Assembly: GCA_020720945.1 (NCBI GenBank)
Contig: DYNR01000029.1
Coordinates: forward strand, 1 to 14,081
Reading direction: 5' to 3'
DNA: 14,081 nucleotides
Source: Chthoniobacter flavus
GTDB taxonomy: Bacteria; Verrucomicrobiota; Verrucomicrobiia; Chthoniobacterales; DYNR01
The position numbers were made by a program, and so were the translations under genes. Below are positions 1 to 8,218 of the stretch, piece after piece. The notes below the pieces were generated by a model. The model worked only from the letters and a program-made list of their open reading frames with translations, was not told the origin of the DNA and made no database searches. Each line of letters begins with the position of its first letter. Position 1 is the stretch's first letter.

Positions 1-1884
1 GTCTTCTGGCAACGCCTGCGCCGTCATCGCGATAATCGGAAGACGAGCTTCCTGCGAACCGTGATGTTTTCTGCGAATTTCCCTCGCCGCCGTTAACCCG
101 TCCATCACCGGCATCTGCACATCCATAAACACGAGGTCATACCCGATGGTCTCGATGGCAAAAATCGCATCCCTGCCGTTGTGGACAATGTCGCAAGTCA
201 TCCCCATTTTTTCGAGCAAGGCTTCCGCCAAAATCTGGTTGGCAAGGTAATCTTCTACCAGCAAAACATGGGCATCCAACTTTTCAAATTTCCGCCTCCC
301 TCCTCCCTCTCTCCACGCCCCTCGCTCTTCGCATCTCCAGCCCCCGCCAGACAAAAACAACCTAGAAAGCACATTGCCTAACTCCGAGTGCCTCAACGGT
401 TTGCCGATACAAGCAGAATACGCCTCCCTCTTGCAAGCCCCGGTGCAACTCTGCCCGAACGGGCGGACATTCACCGTCCGCAGGCCGCGATAAACCGGGT
501 CGGGCCACAGGGGCATCACATCGATTTCCCCCCTTTTTATCGCCACGGTCATATCGATGAAAACAACATCGTAAGACTTCCCTTCGGCTTTGGATTTATG
601 GAGTTCCCTCCGCAGAGAATCGGGCGAATCCACCCCGTGGACTTCCATCCCCCAATCCTGCAAATGCGCCTGGATCACCTCGCGATACCCCTCGCTCCTG
701 TCAAAAACAAGTGCTTTCTTCCCCGATAAAATTTTCAAATCCTTCTCTCTTTCAAGAACTTCCCCGCCCGCTTCTCCAACCAGCACGGTAAACCAAAACT
801 CCGCCCCTTCCCCTTCTTTGCTGACAACCCCGATTTCTCCTCCCATCAGTTCCGCCAACCTCCTAGAAATCGTCAACCCCAATCCAGAACCGCCAAAACG
901 CCGCGATATGGTGCTATCCCCCTGCGAAAAACGATGGAAAAGCATCTCCTGCTTTTCTTGGGAAATCCCGATTCCCGTATCCCGGATGGAAAACCGGAGG
1001 AGCATCCCCGACGCCTTTTTGGAATCCGCTTGAACCCGCACCGTGATCGTCCCTTCCTCGGTGAATTTGATCGCATTTCCAACCAAGTTATTGATGATCT
1101 GCAAAAGCCTCCCCGGGTCGCCTTCGACAAATCGCGGCAAGGAAAAATCGGGAAAAAAAATCAGCTCCAATTTTTTCTCCGCCGCACGAATCGCCAAAGC
1201 ATCGACCGCCTCTTCGAGTTTTTCCATCAAATCAAAAACCGTCTTCTCGACCCCCAACTTCCCTTCCTCGATTTTCGAAAAATCCAAAATGTCGTTGACC
1301 AAGAGCAACAAGGCCTCACCACTGTTCCTTAAAACTTCGATGTGCCTCCGCTGCTCGGCCGTCAATTCGCTGTCCAACAACAACTTGCTAAACCCGATCA
1401 CCGAGTTCATCGGTGTCCGGATCTCGTGGCTCATGTCCGCCAAAAACTCCCCTTTCCGCATGTTGTCTTCTTCGGCAATTCTCTTGGCTTCCGCCAGTTC
1501 CTCGCAAAGCCTCTTGCTTTCGGAAACATCAAAAGAAACTTCCATCGCGTTCACCACGATGGAACGAAAATCGCCCTCCGAAGAAAAAATAGCATTCGCC
1601 ACCAGACGCAAATCGCGGGAAGACCCGTCCTGCGCCACGGTTTTCGTTTCGGCAAAAAACTTCTCCCCCCGACCCGCGAGCACGCTTTTCAAACATTCTC
1701 CAGCAACCTCTCCGTCTCCACCAAAAAAAACCTCCTCCCATTTTTTCCCTTCCAACGATTCGGGGGAAAAACCTAAAACCCTCTCGCAAGCCCGGGAGAT
1801 ATAGAGGATTTCTCCCCCTTGAGAAACCTCTGCAATAAGGCCCGGACTACCATCAAGAATCTGACTATATTCTGCGTGGTTCAT
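1..1884 (-). CDS. Soluble hybrid histidine kinase PAS-HisKA-HATPase-REC-REC (3' end outside window)
   Basis: Reading the minus strand from ATG at 1884 gives 628 open codons running off the left edge. No transmembrane segment is seen, so a cytosolic kinase is inferred. Domains: one PAS (about residues 5-120), a short coiled linker, HisKA with MSHEIRTPMN (His153), HATPase with NNLVGNAIKF (Asn266/Asn270), DTGIGI (Asp302) and GSGLGL. A first receiver (about 388-510) keeps FID444 and GKP (Lys495) but has only one acidic residue in the pocket (VFDRSE), so it looks degenerate. It also has three cysteines (480, 484, 492). A Gly/Arg/Trp-rich linker (about 511-532) precedes a canonical second receiver (VED545, FMD588, MT621), cut before its conserved Lys. 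The start ATG overlaps the previous stop as ATGA, so translational coupling is likely. The kinase core and last receiver resemble those of the large kinase at 3083-7609, suggesting paralogy. Phosphotransfer partner unknown. Confidence 0.93.
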   Translation of the reverse strand, partial: MNHAEYSQILDGSPGLIAEVSQGGEILYISRACERVLGFSPESLEGKKWEEVFFGGDGEVAGECLKSVLAGRGEKFFAETKTVAQDGSSRDLRLVANAIFSSEGDFRSIVVNAMEVSFDVSESKRLCEELAEAKRIAEEDNMRKGEFLADMSHEIRTPMNSVIGFSKLLLDSELTAEQRRHIEVLRNSGEALLLLVNDILDFSKIEEGKLGVEKTVFDLMEKLEEAVDALAIRAAEKKLELIFFPDFSLPRFVEGDPGRLLQIINNLVGNAIKFTEEGTITVRVQADSKKASGMLLRFSIRDTGIGISQEKQEMLFHRFSQGDSTISRRFGGSGLGLTISRRLAELMGGEIGVVSKEGEGAEFWFTVLVGEAGGEVLEREKDLKILSGKKALVFDRSEGYREVIQAHLQDWGMEVHGVDSPDSLRRELHKSKAEGKSYDVVFIDMTVAIKRGEIDVMPLWPDPVYRGLRTVNVRPFGQSCTGACKREAYSACIGKPLRHSELGNVLSRLFLSGGGWRCEERGAWREGGGRRKFEKLDAHVLLVEDYLANQILAEALLEKMGMTCDIVHNGRDAIFAIETIGYDLVFMDVQMPVMDGLTAAREIRRKHHGSQEARLPIIAMTAQALPED

Positions 1885-3086
1885 TTTGCATTTCGATGAA
1901 CATCATGGCTTTTTTCACTCGGAGAAGGCAAAAAAACGGGGACAGTCACCACGAGTTCCCCCGTCCGCTCTCCCGCACACGAAAGCCTCATGTCGCCCCC
2001 TAAAATAGAGAGGATTTTTTTTGCGACAACAGGTGCCAACCCCAACCGCTCCGCATGGGAAGAAGCTCTCGAAGAGGACTCCAAACTAAAAAACTCTACG
2101 GCCCGCGCGGGCGACAAGAAAAGCTTGTCTAACGGAAAAACGATTCCCGCCTCTTGCCCTTCTATGTGGCAAGTAAACGAGACGACATCCCCAGAAGTGA
2201 AACACTCTGCCAACCCAACTGCCGTTTTCATCGCTTTCAATAAAAGAGAGGGGTCGGCTTTCAAAAAAAACCGCTCGGCGTTTGGAGGAAGGCTTGCTTC
2301 AAAACGAATTTCGGGGTGCTGCGTTCTCATTTCTTCAACCAGCCAAGAAAGAGAAATGCCTTCCCCCAACTGAATGGTCATTTTCTCGATTCTTGCAATC
2401 ACTCCCGCATCGTCGATCAAATTCCGCAACCTCTCCAAACTCTGCCCGAAAGACTCCCGATACATCACCCACCTGCCGTCCGATGACAAATCGGACACCT
2501 CGTCGAGCATCATTTCTCCGATCCCCAAAACCCCGTTGACCGGAGTCAAAATCTCGTGCGAAATCATCAGCAAAAATTCATTTTTGAGACGGTCGTTTTC
2601 GAGAAGCCTTTTGTTGGCTTCCGCCAATTCCTTCGTCCGATAAGAAACCATCGCTTCCAAGTTTTCGTTGTGCAAACTCAAGCACCGCTGCAAAAATGCG
2701 ATCTTCAAGTGTGTGCCCACCCGCGCCAATACCTCGTCCGCATCAAACGGTTTGGTCACATAGTCCACCCCCCCTTCGGAAAATGCGCTCACTTTTTCTA
2801 CCGCATCCACCAGCGCACTGCAAAAAATCACAGGGATTTCTTTCAGCTTTTCGTCCGCCTTCAAGTTCTGGCAAACCTCATACCCGTTCATCTCGGGCAT
2901 GATGACATCGAGCAAAATCAAATCGGGCTTCCACTCTATTGCCGCGGGAATGGCTTCCATCCCCGAGGTAAAAGAACGGACTTCATACCCCGCCTTGCTG
3001 AGAATTTCTTCTAACAGCATCAAGTTTAACGGGTTGTCGTCCAATACCAAAACCCTAGGATTTTCTACGCCTCCGACACAATTCAT
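1881..3086 (-). CDS. REC-HisKA protein with degenerate ATPase domain (pseudo-kinase)
   Basis: 401 residues, no membrane segment. The N-terminal receiver (about 10-125) is canonical: Asp16/Asp17, phosphoacceptor Asp60 (LLDVIMPEMNG), Lys112. A coiled coil (about 130-168) leads to a HisKA helix, FLLMISHEILTPVNGVLG, with His177 kept but Leu180 where the family normally has Arg. The ATPase region (about 250-390) aligns in length with the neighbouring kinase but lacks its key residues: the two N-box Asn are Thr288 and Leu292, the N-box Lys is Cys295, no DxGxG motif is visible, and GTGLGL is reduced to ERLGL. Autophosphorylation therefore looks impossible. A role as phosphate acceptor, phosphate sink or scaffold for the two flanking kinases is inference. 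The ATG overlaps the upstream stop (ATGA, 3083-3086) and its own stop overlaps the next start (1881-1884). Loss of motifs rather than frameshift suggests a maintained protein, not a pseudogene. Confidence 0.93.
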   Translation of the reverse strand: MNCVGGVENPRVLVLDDNPLNLMLLEEILSKAGYEVRSFTSGMEAIPAAIEWKPDLILLDVIMPEMNGYEVCQNLKADEKLKEIPVIFCSALVDAVEKVSAFSEGGVDYVTKPFDADEVLARVGTHLKIAFLQRCLSLHNENLEAMVSYRTKELAEANKRLLENDRLKNEFLLMISHEILTPVNGVLGIGEMMLDEVSDLSSDGRWVMYRESFGQSLERLRNLIDDAGVIARIEKMTIQLGEGISLSWLVEEMRTQHPEIRFEASLPPNAERFFLKADPSLLLKAMKTAVGLAECFTSGDVVSFTCHIEGQEAGIVFPLDKLFLSPARAVEFFSLESSSRASSHAERLGLAPVVAKKILSILGGDMRLSCAGERTGELVVTVPVFLPSPSEKSHDVHRNAK

Positions 3087-6000
3087 GGGTTCACCTCCCC
3101 TTCATTTCCTGTTTTCTTTGCGCCGAGCCACTTCCGCAAAATCGCAAACAAATCTTCCGGGCTCACCGGCTTGCTCAAGTAATCATCCATCCCACCTGCA
3201 ATGCAATTTTCTCGGTCGCCGTCCATCGCATGCGCCGTCAACGCAACAATCGGAACGCTTGGAACCGAACCCTCTTCTCGCAATGCCCCGTCTCCTCCCT
3301 CTCCTAAAAACTCGCCGGAACGAATCCTCTGCGCCGCCTCCATCCCGTCCATTTCAGGCATTTGCACATCCATGAATACAAGGTCATAACGCTTCTTCCG
3401 CAACGCATCCAAAGCATCCTTCCCGGTCTCGACAATGTCGCAGTCCAACCCTTGTTGGTGGAGCAATTCTTGCATCACCATCTGGCTGGGAACAAAATCT
3501 TCCGCCAGCAAAATATTACCGGAAAGAATCGGCTCTTTTACCTCCGCCAAAACAAGTTGCTCGCTTTCCCCGCCTAGTTCTGCTTTGACAAAAGAAACCG
3601 TGAACCAAAATTCCGAACCCTCCCCGAGCTTGCTGGTGACCCCGATCTCTCCACCCATCGCGACAACCAGTTGCTGGCAAATCGCCAACCCCAAACCCGT
3701 CCCCCCGTAATTCCGCGTCCACGAACTGTCCACCTGCGTAAAACGGGTGAAAAGCAACGGGATTTTCTCTTCGGGAATCCCGATTCCGCTATCATGGATC
3801 GCAAAACGGCAAACCGCTCTTTCCTCGCCTTCGGATTCAAGCCTCACCCGCAAACCGACCGTCCCTTCCCCCGTGAACTTTAATGCGTTCCCCACCAAGT
3901 TATCTAGCACTTGGCGCAACCGGTTGACATCTCCCAAAACTTTTTTTGGCACTCTCTCGTCCAACTCATAAAAGGATTCAATACATTTTGCATGGGCGGA
4001 CATCGCCATAGACTCCGCAAAGCTGTCCAAAAAGCTGCGAAGTTCGAAAGGTTCGCAAACCAAATCCAGCACCCCAGATTCGATCTTGGAAAAATTCAAG
4101 ATGTCGTTTAACAAGTTCAGCAAGGAACGCCCGTTCTCCTGCAAAACTTTCGCAAAACGACGCTGGTTTCCGTCCAAATCGGTATCGAGCAAAAGGTTGG
4201 CCATCCCCAGCACCGCATTCATTGGGGTCCGAATTTCGTGGCTCATGTTCGCCAAAAATTCTCCTTTCACCCTACTGGCTCCTTCCGCCATCTGGCGACT
4301 CTCTTGGAGCTCTTGCTCGGTTTTTCTGCGCCGCCAAATATTGACCACCATCTGCGAAAAAATTTCCAGCAAGTATTGCTCGAAGTCAGAAAACTTTCGG
4401 CTGGAAGAAATCGATTCAAACCCTACAAAGCCGCAACAGTCATCGCCATCAATGAGCGGAACGGTCACCACACTTTTTACCTTCTTGAAATCCAGCACCT
4501 TCCGCAAAGGATTTTCCTCGGGGATTTCTCTGACATCGGAAATATAAACCGTCTTTCCCTCCCGGTGTCTTTGCAACCACTCAGGATTGACCAAAAGGGG
4601 TGTCTGCGGCAAATCCGCATTTTTTGATTCCTCCCCTCCTGCCGCCCACTCGTGCGTGCAAACCGCTATCTCAGTCTCAAAATCGTATTTGACCAAAATA
4701 GCGTAATCCGCCTGGACAAATTCCCCCAACTCCTGCAGTGATGCATGGATCATTTCATCAGCTCTCTCCACCGAGATTCCGATGTAAACGGTCGCCATCC
4801 CCGAAAGCATTTCCAGCATCGCTTTTTGCTTTTCTTTGAGTGCTTCCGCCGCTTTTTGCATCGTGATATCACTCGCGATTCCAGCACTCCGGACAATCTC
4901 TCCCTCGGCATTTTTTACGGGAAAAGAACGGGAGCAAATCCACCGGACTTCCCCGTCGTCCCGCAAAATCCGATACTCGGCAGAACTCCCCGTTTCAAAA
5001 AACTGTCCCGCATAAGATTGGTACACTTTTTCCCGATCTTCATCGAGAATCAAATCCATGAAAGATTTCGGGTTTTCGTAAAGGCTCTGGCAACTCCGCC
5101 CCCAAATTTTTTCGTAGGAAGGGCTGATATAAAGCATCTCCTCCTGCTCTCCGACGAGCCAAAAAACATCTCCCATGTTCTCCGTCAACTGCCGCAACCG
5201 TTCCTCATTTTCGAGTATTTTCTGTTCTGACCTCTTCCGTTCGGAAATGTCCCGGAGAATCCCTACAGCATTCCACCCATCTTCCAGCTCGATTCCCGCA
5301 ACCGATAACTCCAAAGAAATTTCTCTCCCCTCTTTGTGCAACCCCCGCAGTTCAAGCGTCTTGCCGAGCACATTTCCTTGCCCCATCTCACGGAAACGGG
5401 GCATCGCCTTCTCCTGCATCTCCCGATAAACAGGAGGTGCCAGCAAGTCATGGAGGTTTTCCCCAAAAACTTCTTGGCTCGAATACCCGAAAATCCGCTC
5501 CGCTGCGGGATTCCAAAAGGAAATCATTCCCCGGGAATCCATCATCACGATCGCGTCATTTGCGGATTCCGTAATCGCCCGCAACTTTGCGGTGATTTCG
5601 CTGATTTCGACCTCCGCCTTCTTGCGGTCCGTCAAATCGAGCACTGCCCCGATCAACCCTTCCGCTTTGCCGTTTGTCCCCACCAAACAGGACTTGTAAA
5701 AAACCACATCCCGCATTTCCCCCTTTGCATTGTTCAACCGAGTCTCGTAAACTTGCCTCCCTTCCTGCGTAAACAACTCCTGGTCTTTAGCGTGAAATTT
5801 TTCCGCATCTTGAAGTTTGCAAATTTCAAAAACGGTCTTGCCTATCAGCGATTCCCCCGTGGTTCCAAAAAACCTTTCAAACTCGCTGTTCGCCCCGAGA
5901 TACCTCCCTTTTTCATCTTTGTAAAAAATCGGGATGGGCAGTGTGTCCAAAAGCGATTTGAGAAAACTGTTCGCGGTTTGCAAATCCTCTTCCTTGTCGA

Positions 6001-7609
6001 AAATCGCAGCATCCGTCCGCGTCAATAACACATAGACAAAAGCCAATAACCCGCACGCCAATACCCCTGTCAGCACACCCGAAAAAATCAAAAATTCGGA
6101 AAACCAAGACTTGCTGGCGGAATCGTCAAAAAATATCCAAAGATTGGCTTTGCAATTGCCGCAAGAATCAGAAAACACGGCCTGCACCACCTCCCAAGAC
6201 TTCCCTCCCGCCTTGGATGCCGCATCAGAAATTTGCTCCGCCTGCAAAACCGCAGTCCCCTTTTTTTCTGAAAATCCCAATGCCTTTTCAATCTCCCGAT
6301 CCGAAGCGTAAACAAGAATGCTCCCTTTTCCTCTTTCCTCTCTCTCCCCTTCCGAAGAAACAAAAAAACTCTCGGGAACGCTCAAAACAAAATCTGTCTC
6401 CGACCGCAACCCCCAATCCAAAAAAATCTGCGAAAACTTTTTTTTGACCCCCACATACCCAACCAACCCGTTGTCCAAAACCATCGGTTCCTCAATGCAG
6501 AAAAAAAACTCCCCTTCCGGATTTTTTTCGACGCTGAAATCAAAAATGCACTGGCGTTCTCGGTCTCCCTTACCGAAACAAATCATCCTCTCCTCTTTTT
6601 CCTGCGGCGGAAAACTCAAAACCGCATTTCCTTCGACATCGTAAAACGAAAGCACGACCAGCCCGTCTTCGCTTTTGAAAACTTCATACAAACCGGCCGC
6701 CTCTTTTCCCAAAGCGACCAGATTATTTTTTTCCATTGCCTCGGATAACTTGGTGTCGCCTGCGGCGACTTTAAGCATTTTTCGCGTGCAAAAAATCGCA
6801 TCCTCGATCGTCTCTCGCACTTGCAATTCGCTGCTCCGCTTCAAAAAAGCGATCCGCTCTTTGCTGGACTCCTCGTGCTGCAGGTGCAACAGCCAAAACA
6901 TGACGGCAAAAAGCAAAAGCAACATGCACGCCAAAGGAAAAAACAATTTCTTCCGCACGAATTCGATCGGCTTTTGCTCTGTATGGTTGACCCCTACCAT
7001 CGCAACAATCAAAATCAACAAAACCACCATCAGCCCGATCGGAAAAACCGAACGGAACGCAACGAGCCACGCCCACTTCTTTGCATCAACATCGGCCCCT
7101 AAAATCGCCAACACTTTTCCTGTCTCTGGATCTAAAATTGGAACGATCGCAGAAATCCATGTCCCCTTTTCATTCGTATAAGACCCTTCGACATACGGCT
7201 TTCCACCCGCAAAAACTGCCCGCAACTTTTCGGTCGGCTTTTCGTAAATCACCCCAGGCAAGGTGAACTCTTCGTCGTTTTCCGAAAGGCTCTCCATGAT
7301 GAACACGACCTCTTTCCCCCGCATCGTCATCAAATACAGCCACTTGCTTTGCGAGATCGCCGCCGCCCCCCCCACCAGATACCGCTTGGCCTCGCCGTAT
7401 GCGGGCAAACTCAAATCATCCGGGGTCAACCCGAACTCGCCCAAATGCCTTGAAGGAAACCCCGCAGCAGCCAACTCGACGCTCCGCAAAAAATCTTCCC
7501 GCATCTCCCGGTCGGTGCGCTGGATAACCCAAATAGGCAAAATCACCCCGCATAAAAGCAGGGCGATCGCCAGTAAAGCCGAAATGGAATGTTGGTTTTT
7601 GAAAAGCAT
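3083..7609 (-). CDS. Large membrane hybrid histidine kinase: two extracytoplasmic sensors, 3 PAS, GAF, kinase core, REC
   Basis: 1508 residues from ATG 7609. Membrane segments at about 10-28, 186-207, 222-243 and 504-530 bound two extracytoplasmic regions. The first (about 32-180) ends in LGADVDAKKW, like cache/PDC sensors of hybrid kinases. The second (about 245-503) carries CGNC (Cys483/Cys486) next to the last membrane helix. Cytoplasmic part: PAS1 (about 545-665), PAS2 (675-795), PAS3 (805-925), GAF (935-1095), HisKA with NMSHEIRTPMN (His1124), HATPase with NLVGNALKF (Asn1237/Asn1241), DSGIGI (Asp1273) and GGTGLGL, then a receiver with FMDVQMPEMDG (Asp1414) and SKP (Lys1480). All catalytic residues are intact. 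An upstream GTG at 7663 would add 18 polar residues but lies inside a strong hairpin and has no good ribosome site. ATG 7609 puts the first membrane helix near the N-terminus, so I chose it, though its own ribosome site is also weak. Ligands are unknown. Confidence 0.95.
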   Translation of the reverse strand: MLFKNQHSISALLAIALLLCGVILPIWVIQRTDREMREDFLRSVELAAAGFPSRHLGEFGLTPDDLSLPAYGEAKRYLVGGAAAISQSKWLYLMTMRGKEVVFIMESLSENDEEFTLPGVIYEKPTEKLRAVFAGGKPYVEGSYTNEKGTWISAIVPILDPETGKVLAILGADVDAKKWAWLVAFRSVFPIGLMVVLLILIVAMVGVNHTEQKPIEFVRKKLFFPLACMLLLLFAVMFWLLHLQHEESSKERIAFLKRSSELQVRETIEDAIFCTRKMLKVAAGDTKLSEAMEKNNLVALGKEAAGLYEVFKSEDGLVVLSFYDVEGNAVLSFPPQEKEERMICFGKGDRERQCIFDFSVEKNPEGEFFFCIEEPMVLDNGLVGYVGVKKKFSQIFLDWGLRSETDFVLSVPESFFVSSEGEREERGKGSILVYASDREIEKALGFSEKKGTAVLQAEQISDAASKAGGKSWEVVQAVFSDSCGNCKANLWIFFDDSASKSWFSEFLIFSGVLTGVLACGLLAFVYVLLTRTDAAIFDKEEDLQTANSFLKSLLDTLPIPIFYKDEKGRYLGANSEFERFFGTTGESLIGKTVFEICKLQDAEKFHAKDQELFTQEGRQVYETRLNNAKGEMRDVVFYKSCLVGTNGKAEGLIGAVLDLTDRKKAEVEISEITAKLRAITESANDAIVMMDSRGMISFWNPAAERIFGYSSQEVFGENLHDLLAPPVYREMQEKAMPRFREMGQGNVLGKTLELRGLHKEGREISLELSVAGIELEDGWNAVGILRDISERKRSEQKILENEERLRQLTENMGDVFWLVGEQEEMLYISPSYEKIWGRSCQSLYENPKSFMDLILDEDREKVYQSYAGQFFETGSSAEYRILRDDGEVRWICSRSFPVKNAEGEIVRSAGIASDITMQKAAEALKEKQKAMLEMLSGMATVYIGISVERADEMIHASLQELGEFVQADYAILVKYDFETEIAVCTHEWAAGGEESKNADLPQTPLLVNPEWLQRHREGKTVYISDVREIPEENPLRKVLDFKKVKSVVTVPLIDGDDCCGFVGFESISSSRKFSDFEQYLLEIFSQMVVNIWRRRKTEQELQESRQMAEGASRVKGEFLANMSHEIRTPMNAVLGMANLLLDTDLDGNQRRFAKVLQENGRSLLNLLNDILNFSKIESGVLDLVCEPFELRSFLDSFAESMAMSAHAKCIESFYELDERVPKKVLGDVNRLRQVLDNLVGNALKFTGEGTVGLRVRLESEGEERAVCRFAIHDSGIGIPEEKIPLLFTRFTQVDSSWTRNYGGTGLGLAICQQLVVAMGGEIGVTSKLGEGSEFWFTVSFVKAELGGESEQLVLAEVKEPILSGNILLAEDFVPSQMVMQELLHQQGLDCDIVETGKDALDALRKKRYDLVFMDVQMPEMDGMEAAQRIRSGEFLGEGGDGALREEGSVPSVPIVALTAHAMDGDRENCIAGGMDDYLSKPVSPEDLFAILRKWLGAKKTGNEGEVNP

Positions 7610-7636
7610 TTTATGGTGTTCTTCTTGTAGGAAATC

Positions 7637-7676
7637 GCTTCTGCGGAGGGCTGTTGCCAGCACCTGCCGCAGAAGC
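7637..7676 (-). other. Intercistronic RNA hairpin with GCAA tetraloop
   Basis: In the minus-strand transcript, GCUUCUGCGG (7676-7667) pairs perfectly with CCGCAGAAGC (7646-7637). Above a single bulged C, AGG pairs with CCU, then a bulged U, then GCUG pairs with CAGC closing on GCAA, a GNRA-type loop. This makes 17 pairs with two one-base bulges. It begins 15 nt after the cheW stop and ends 27 nt before the kinase ATG. No U-run follows on either strand, so it is not a standard intrinsic terminator. A role in mRNA processing, 3'-end protection of the che part, or lowering kinase translation is inference. Confidence 0.75.
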
Positions 7677-7691
7677 TACCCCCCCAAAAAA

Positions 7692-8183
7692 TCACTCGCT
7701 TTCTTGCGCGTCTGCGGCAGCAGCAATCTCCTCTGCGCTGAACACTTTATCAATATCTAAAATAATCAAAAACTGGTCTTCGCGCTTGCCCATCCCCAAA
7801 ATCAAGTCAGTCCGCCAACGCATCCCGAGCGTCGGCGGCATTTCGATGTCCTGGGGCTCTAGCTCCAAAACCTCGTGGACGGAATCCGCCAAACCTCCGA
7901 TGACCGTCGTCTCGTCGTCCATCGAAATTTCCATGACGATGATGCGGGTGTTTTTTGTATCCTCCGCTTGCGGCAGCCCGAATTTTTTTCTCAGATCGAC
8001 AACGGGAATCGCATTCCCGCGCACATTGACGACGCCCCGCATGAATCCGGGTGCCGTGGGCACCCGGGTGATGCGGCTCACATCGAGCACTTCCCTGGCC
8101 TTGAACACATTGATGGCGAAAAGTTCGTCTCCCAAGCGAAAGGTCAAGTAGCGGGCGGTTTCCGAGATGGAAGTGGCACTCAT
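7692..8183 (-). CDS. cheW: Chemotaxis adaptor protein CheW
   Basis: 163 residues, the usual length for a single-domain CheW. It couples receptors to CheA at the cytoplasmic face of the membrane. The CheW fold is clear: YLTFRLGDELFAINV near the start, VLDVSRITRVP, then GVVNVRGNAIPVVDLRKKFG (about 50-69), the conserved strand-loop with the Arg-Gly pair, and GGLADSVHEVLELE (about 97-110). It ends with an Ala/Glu-rich tail. The ATG has a well-placed AAGGA ribosome site. It starts 35 bp after the receptor gene stop, so receptor, adaptor and kinase are likely cotranscribed. A second CheW-type domain is present at the C-terminus of CheA, as expected. Confidence 0.97.
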   Translation of the reverse strand: MSATSISETARYLTFRLGDELFAINVFKAREVLDVSRITRVPTAPGFMRGVVNVRGNAIPVVDLRKKFGLPQAEDTKNTRIIVMEISMDDETTVIGGLADSVHEVLELEPQDIEMPPTLGMRWRTDLILGMGKREDQFLIILDIDKVFSAEEIAAAADAQESE

Positions 8184-8189
8184 AGTTTT

Positions 8190-8194
8190 TCCTT
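8190..8194 (-). promoter_or_regulatory. cheW ribosome binding site
   Basis: AAGGA on the minus strand, 6 nt before the cheW ATG. It is one of the two clear Shine-Dalgarno sites in the window and supports the ATG at 8183. Confidence 0.75.
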
Positions 8195-8218
8195 ATTTTG
8201 CAATGGTTGCTTCATCGC

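Noticed and set aside
6441..6448. Run of eight A on the coding strand forming an A-AAA-AAG slippery site in the large kinase
   Set aside because: It simply encodes three Lys in an uninterrupted frame with conserved domains on both sides; no stimulatory hairpin was recognised and Lys runs are common here.
7610..7663. GTG start extending the large kinase by 18 residues
   Set aside because: The codon sits inside a 17-pair hairpin, lacks a good ribosome site, and would push the first membrane helix away from the N-terminus.
7637..7676. Hairpin as an intrinsic terminator
   Set aside because: No U-run follows the stem on either strand, and codirectional genes continue on the other side.
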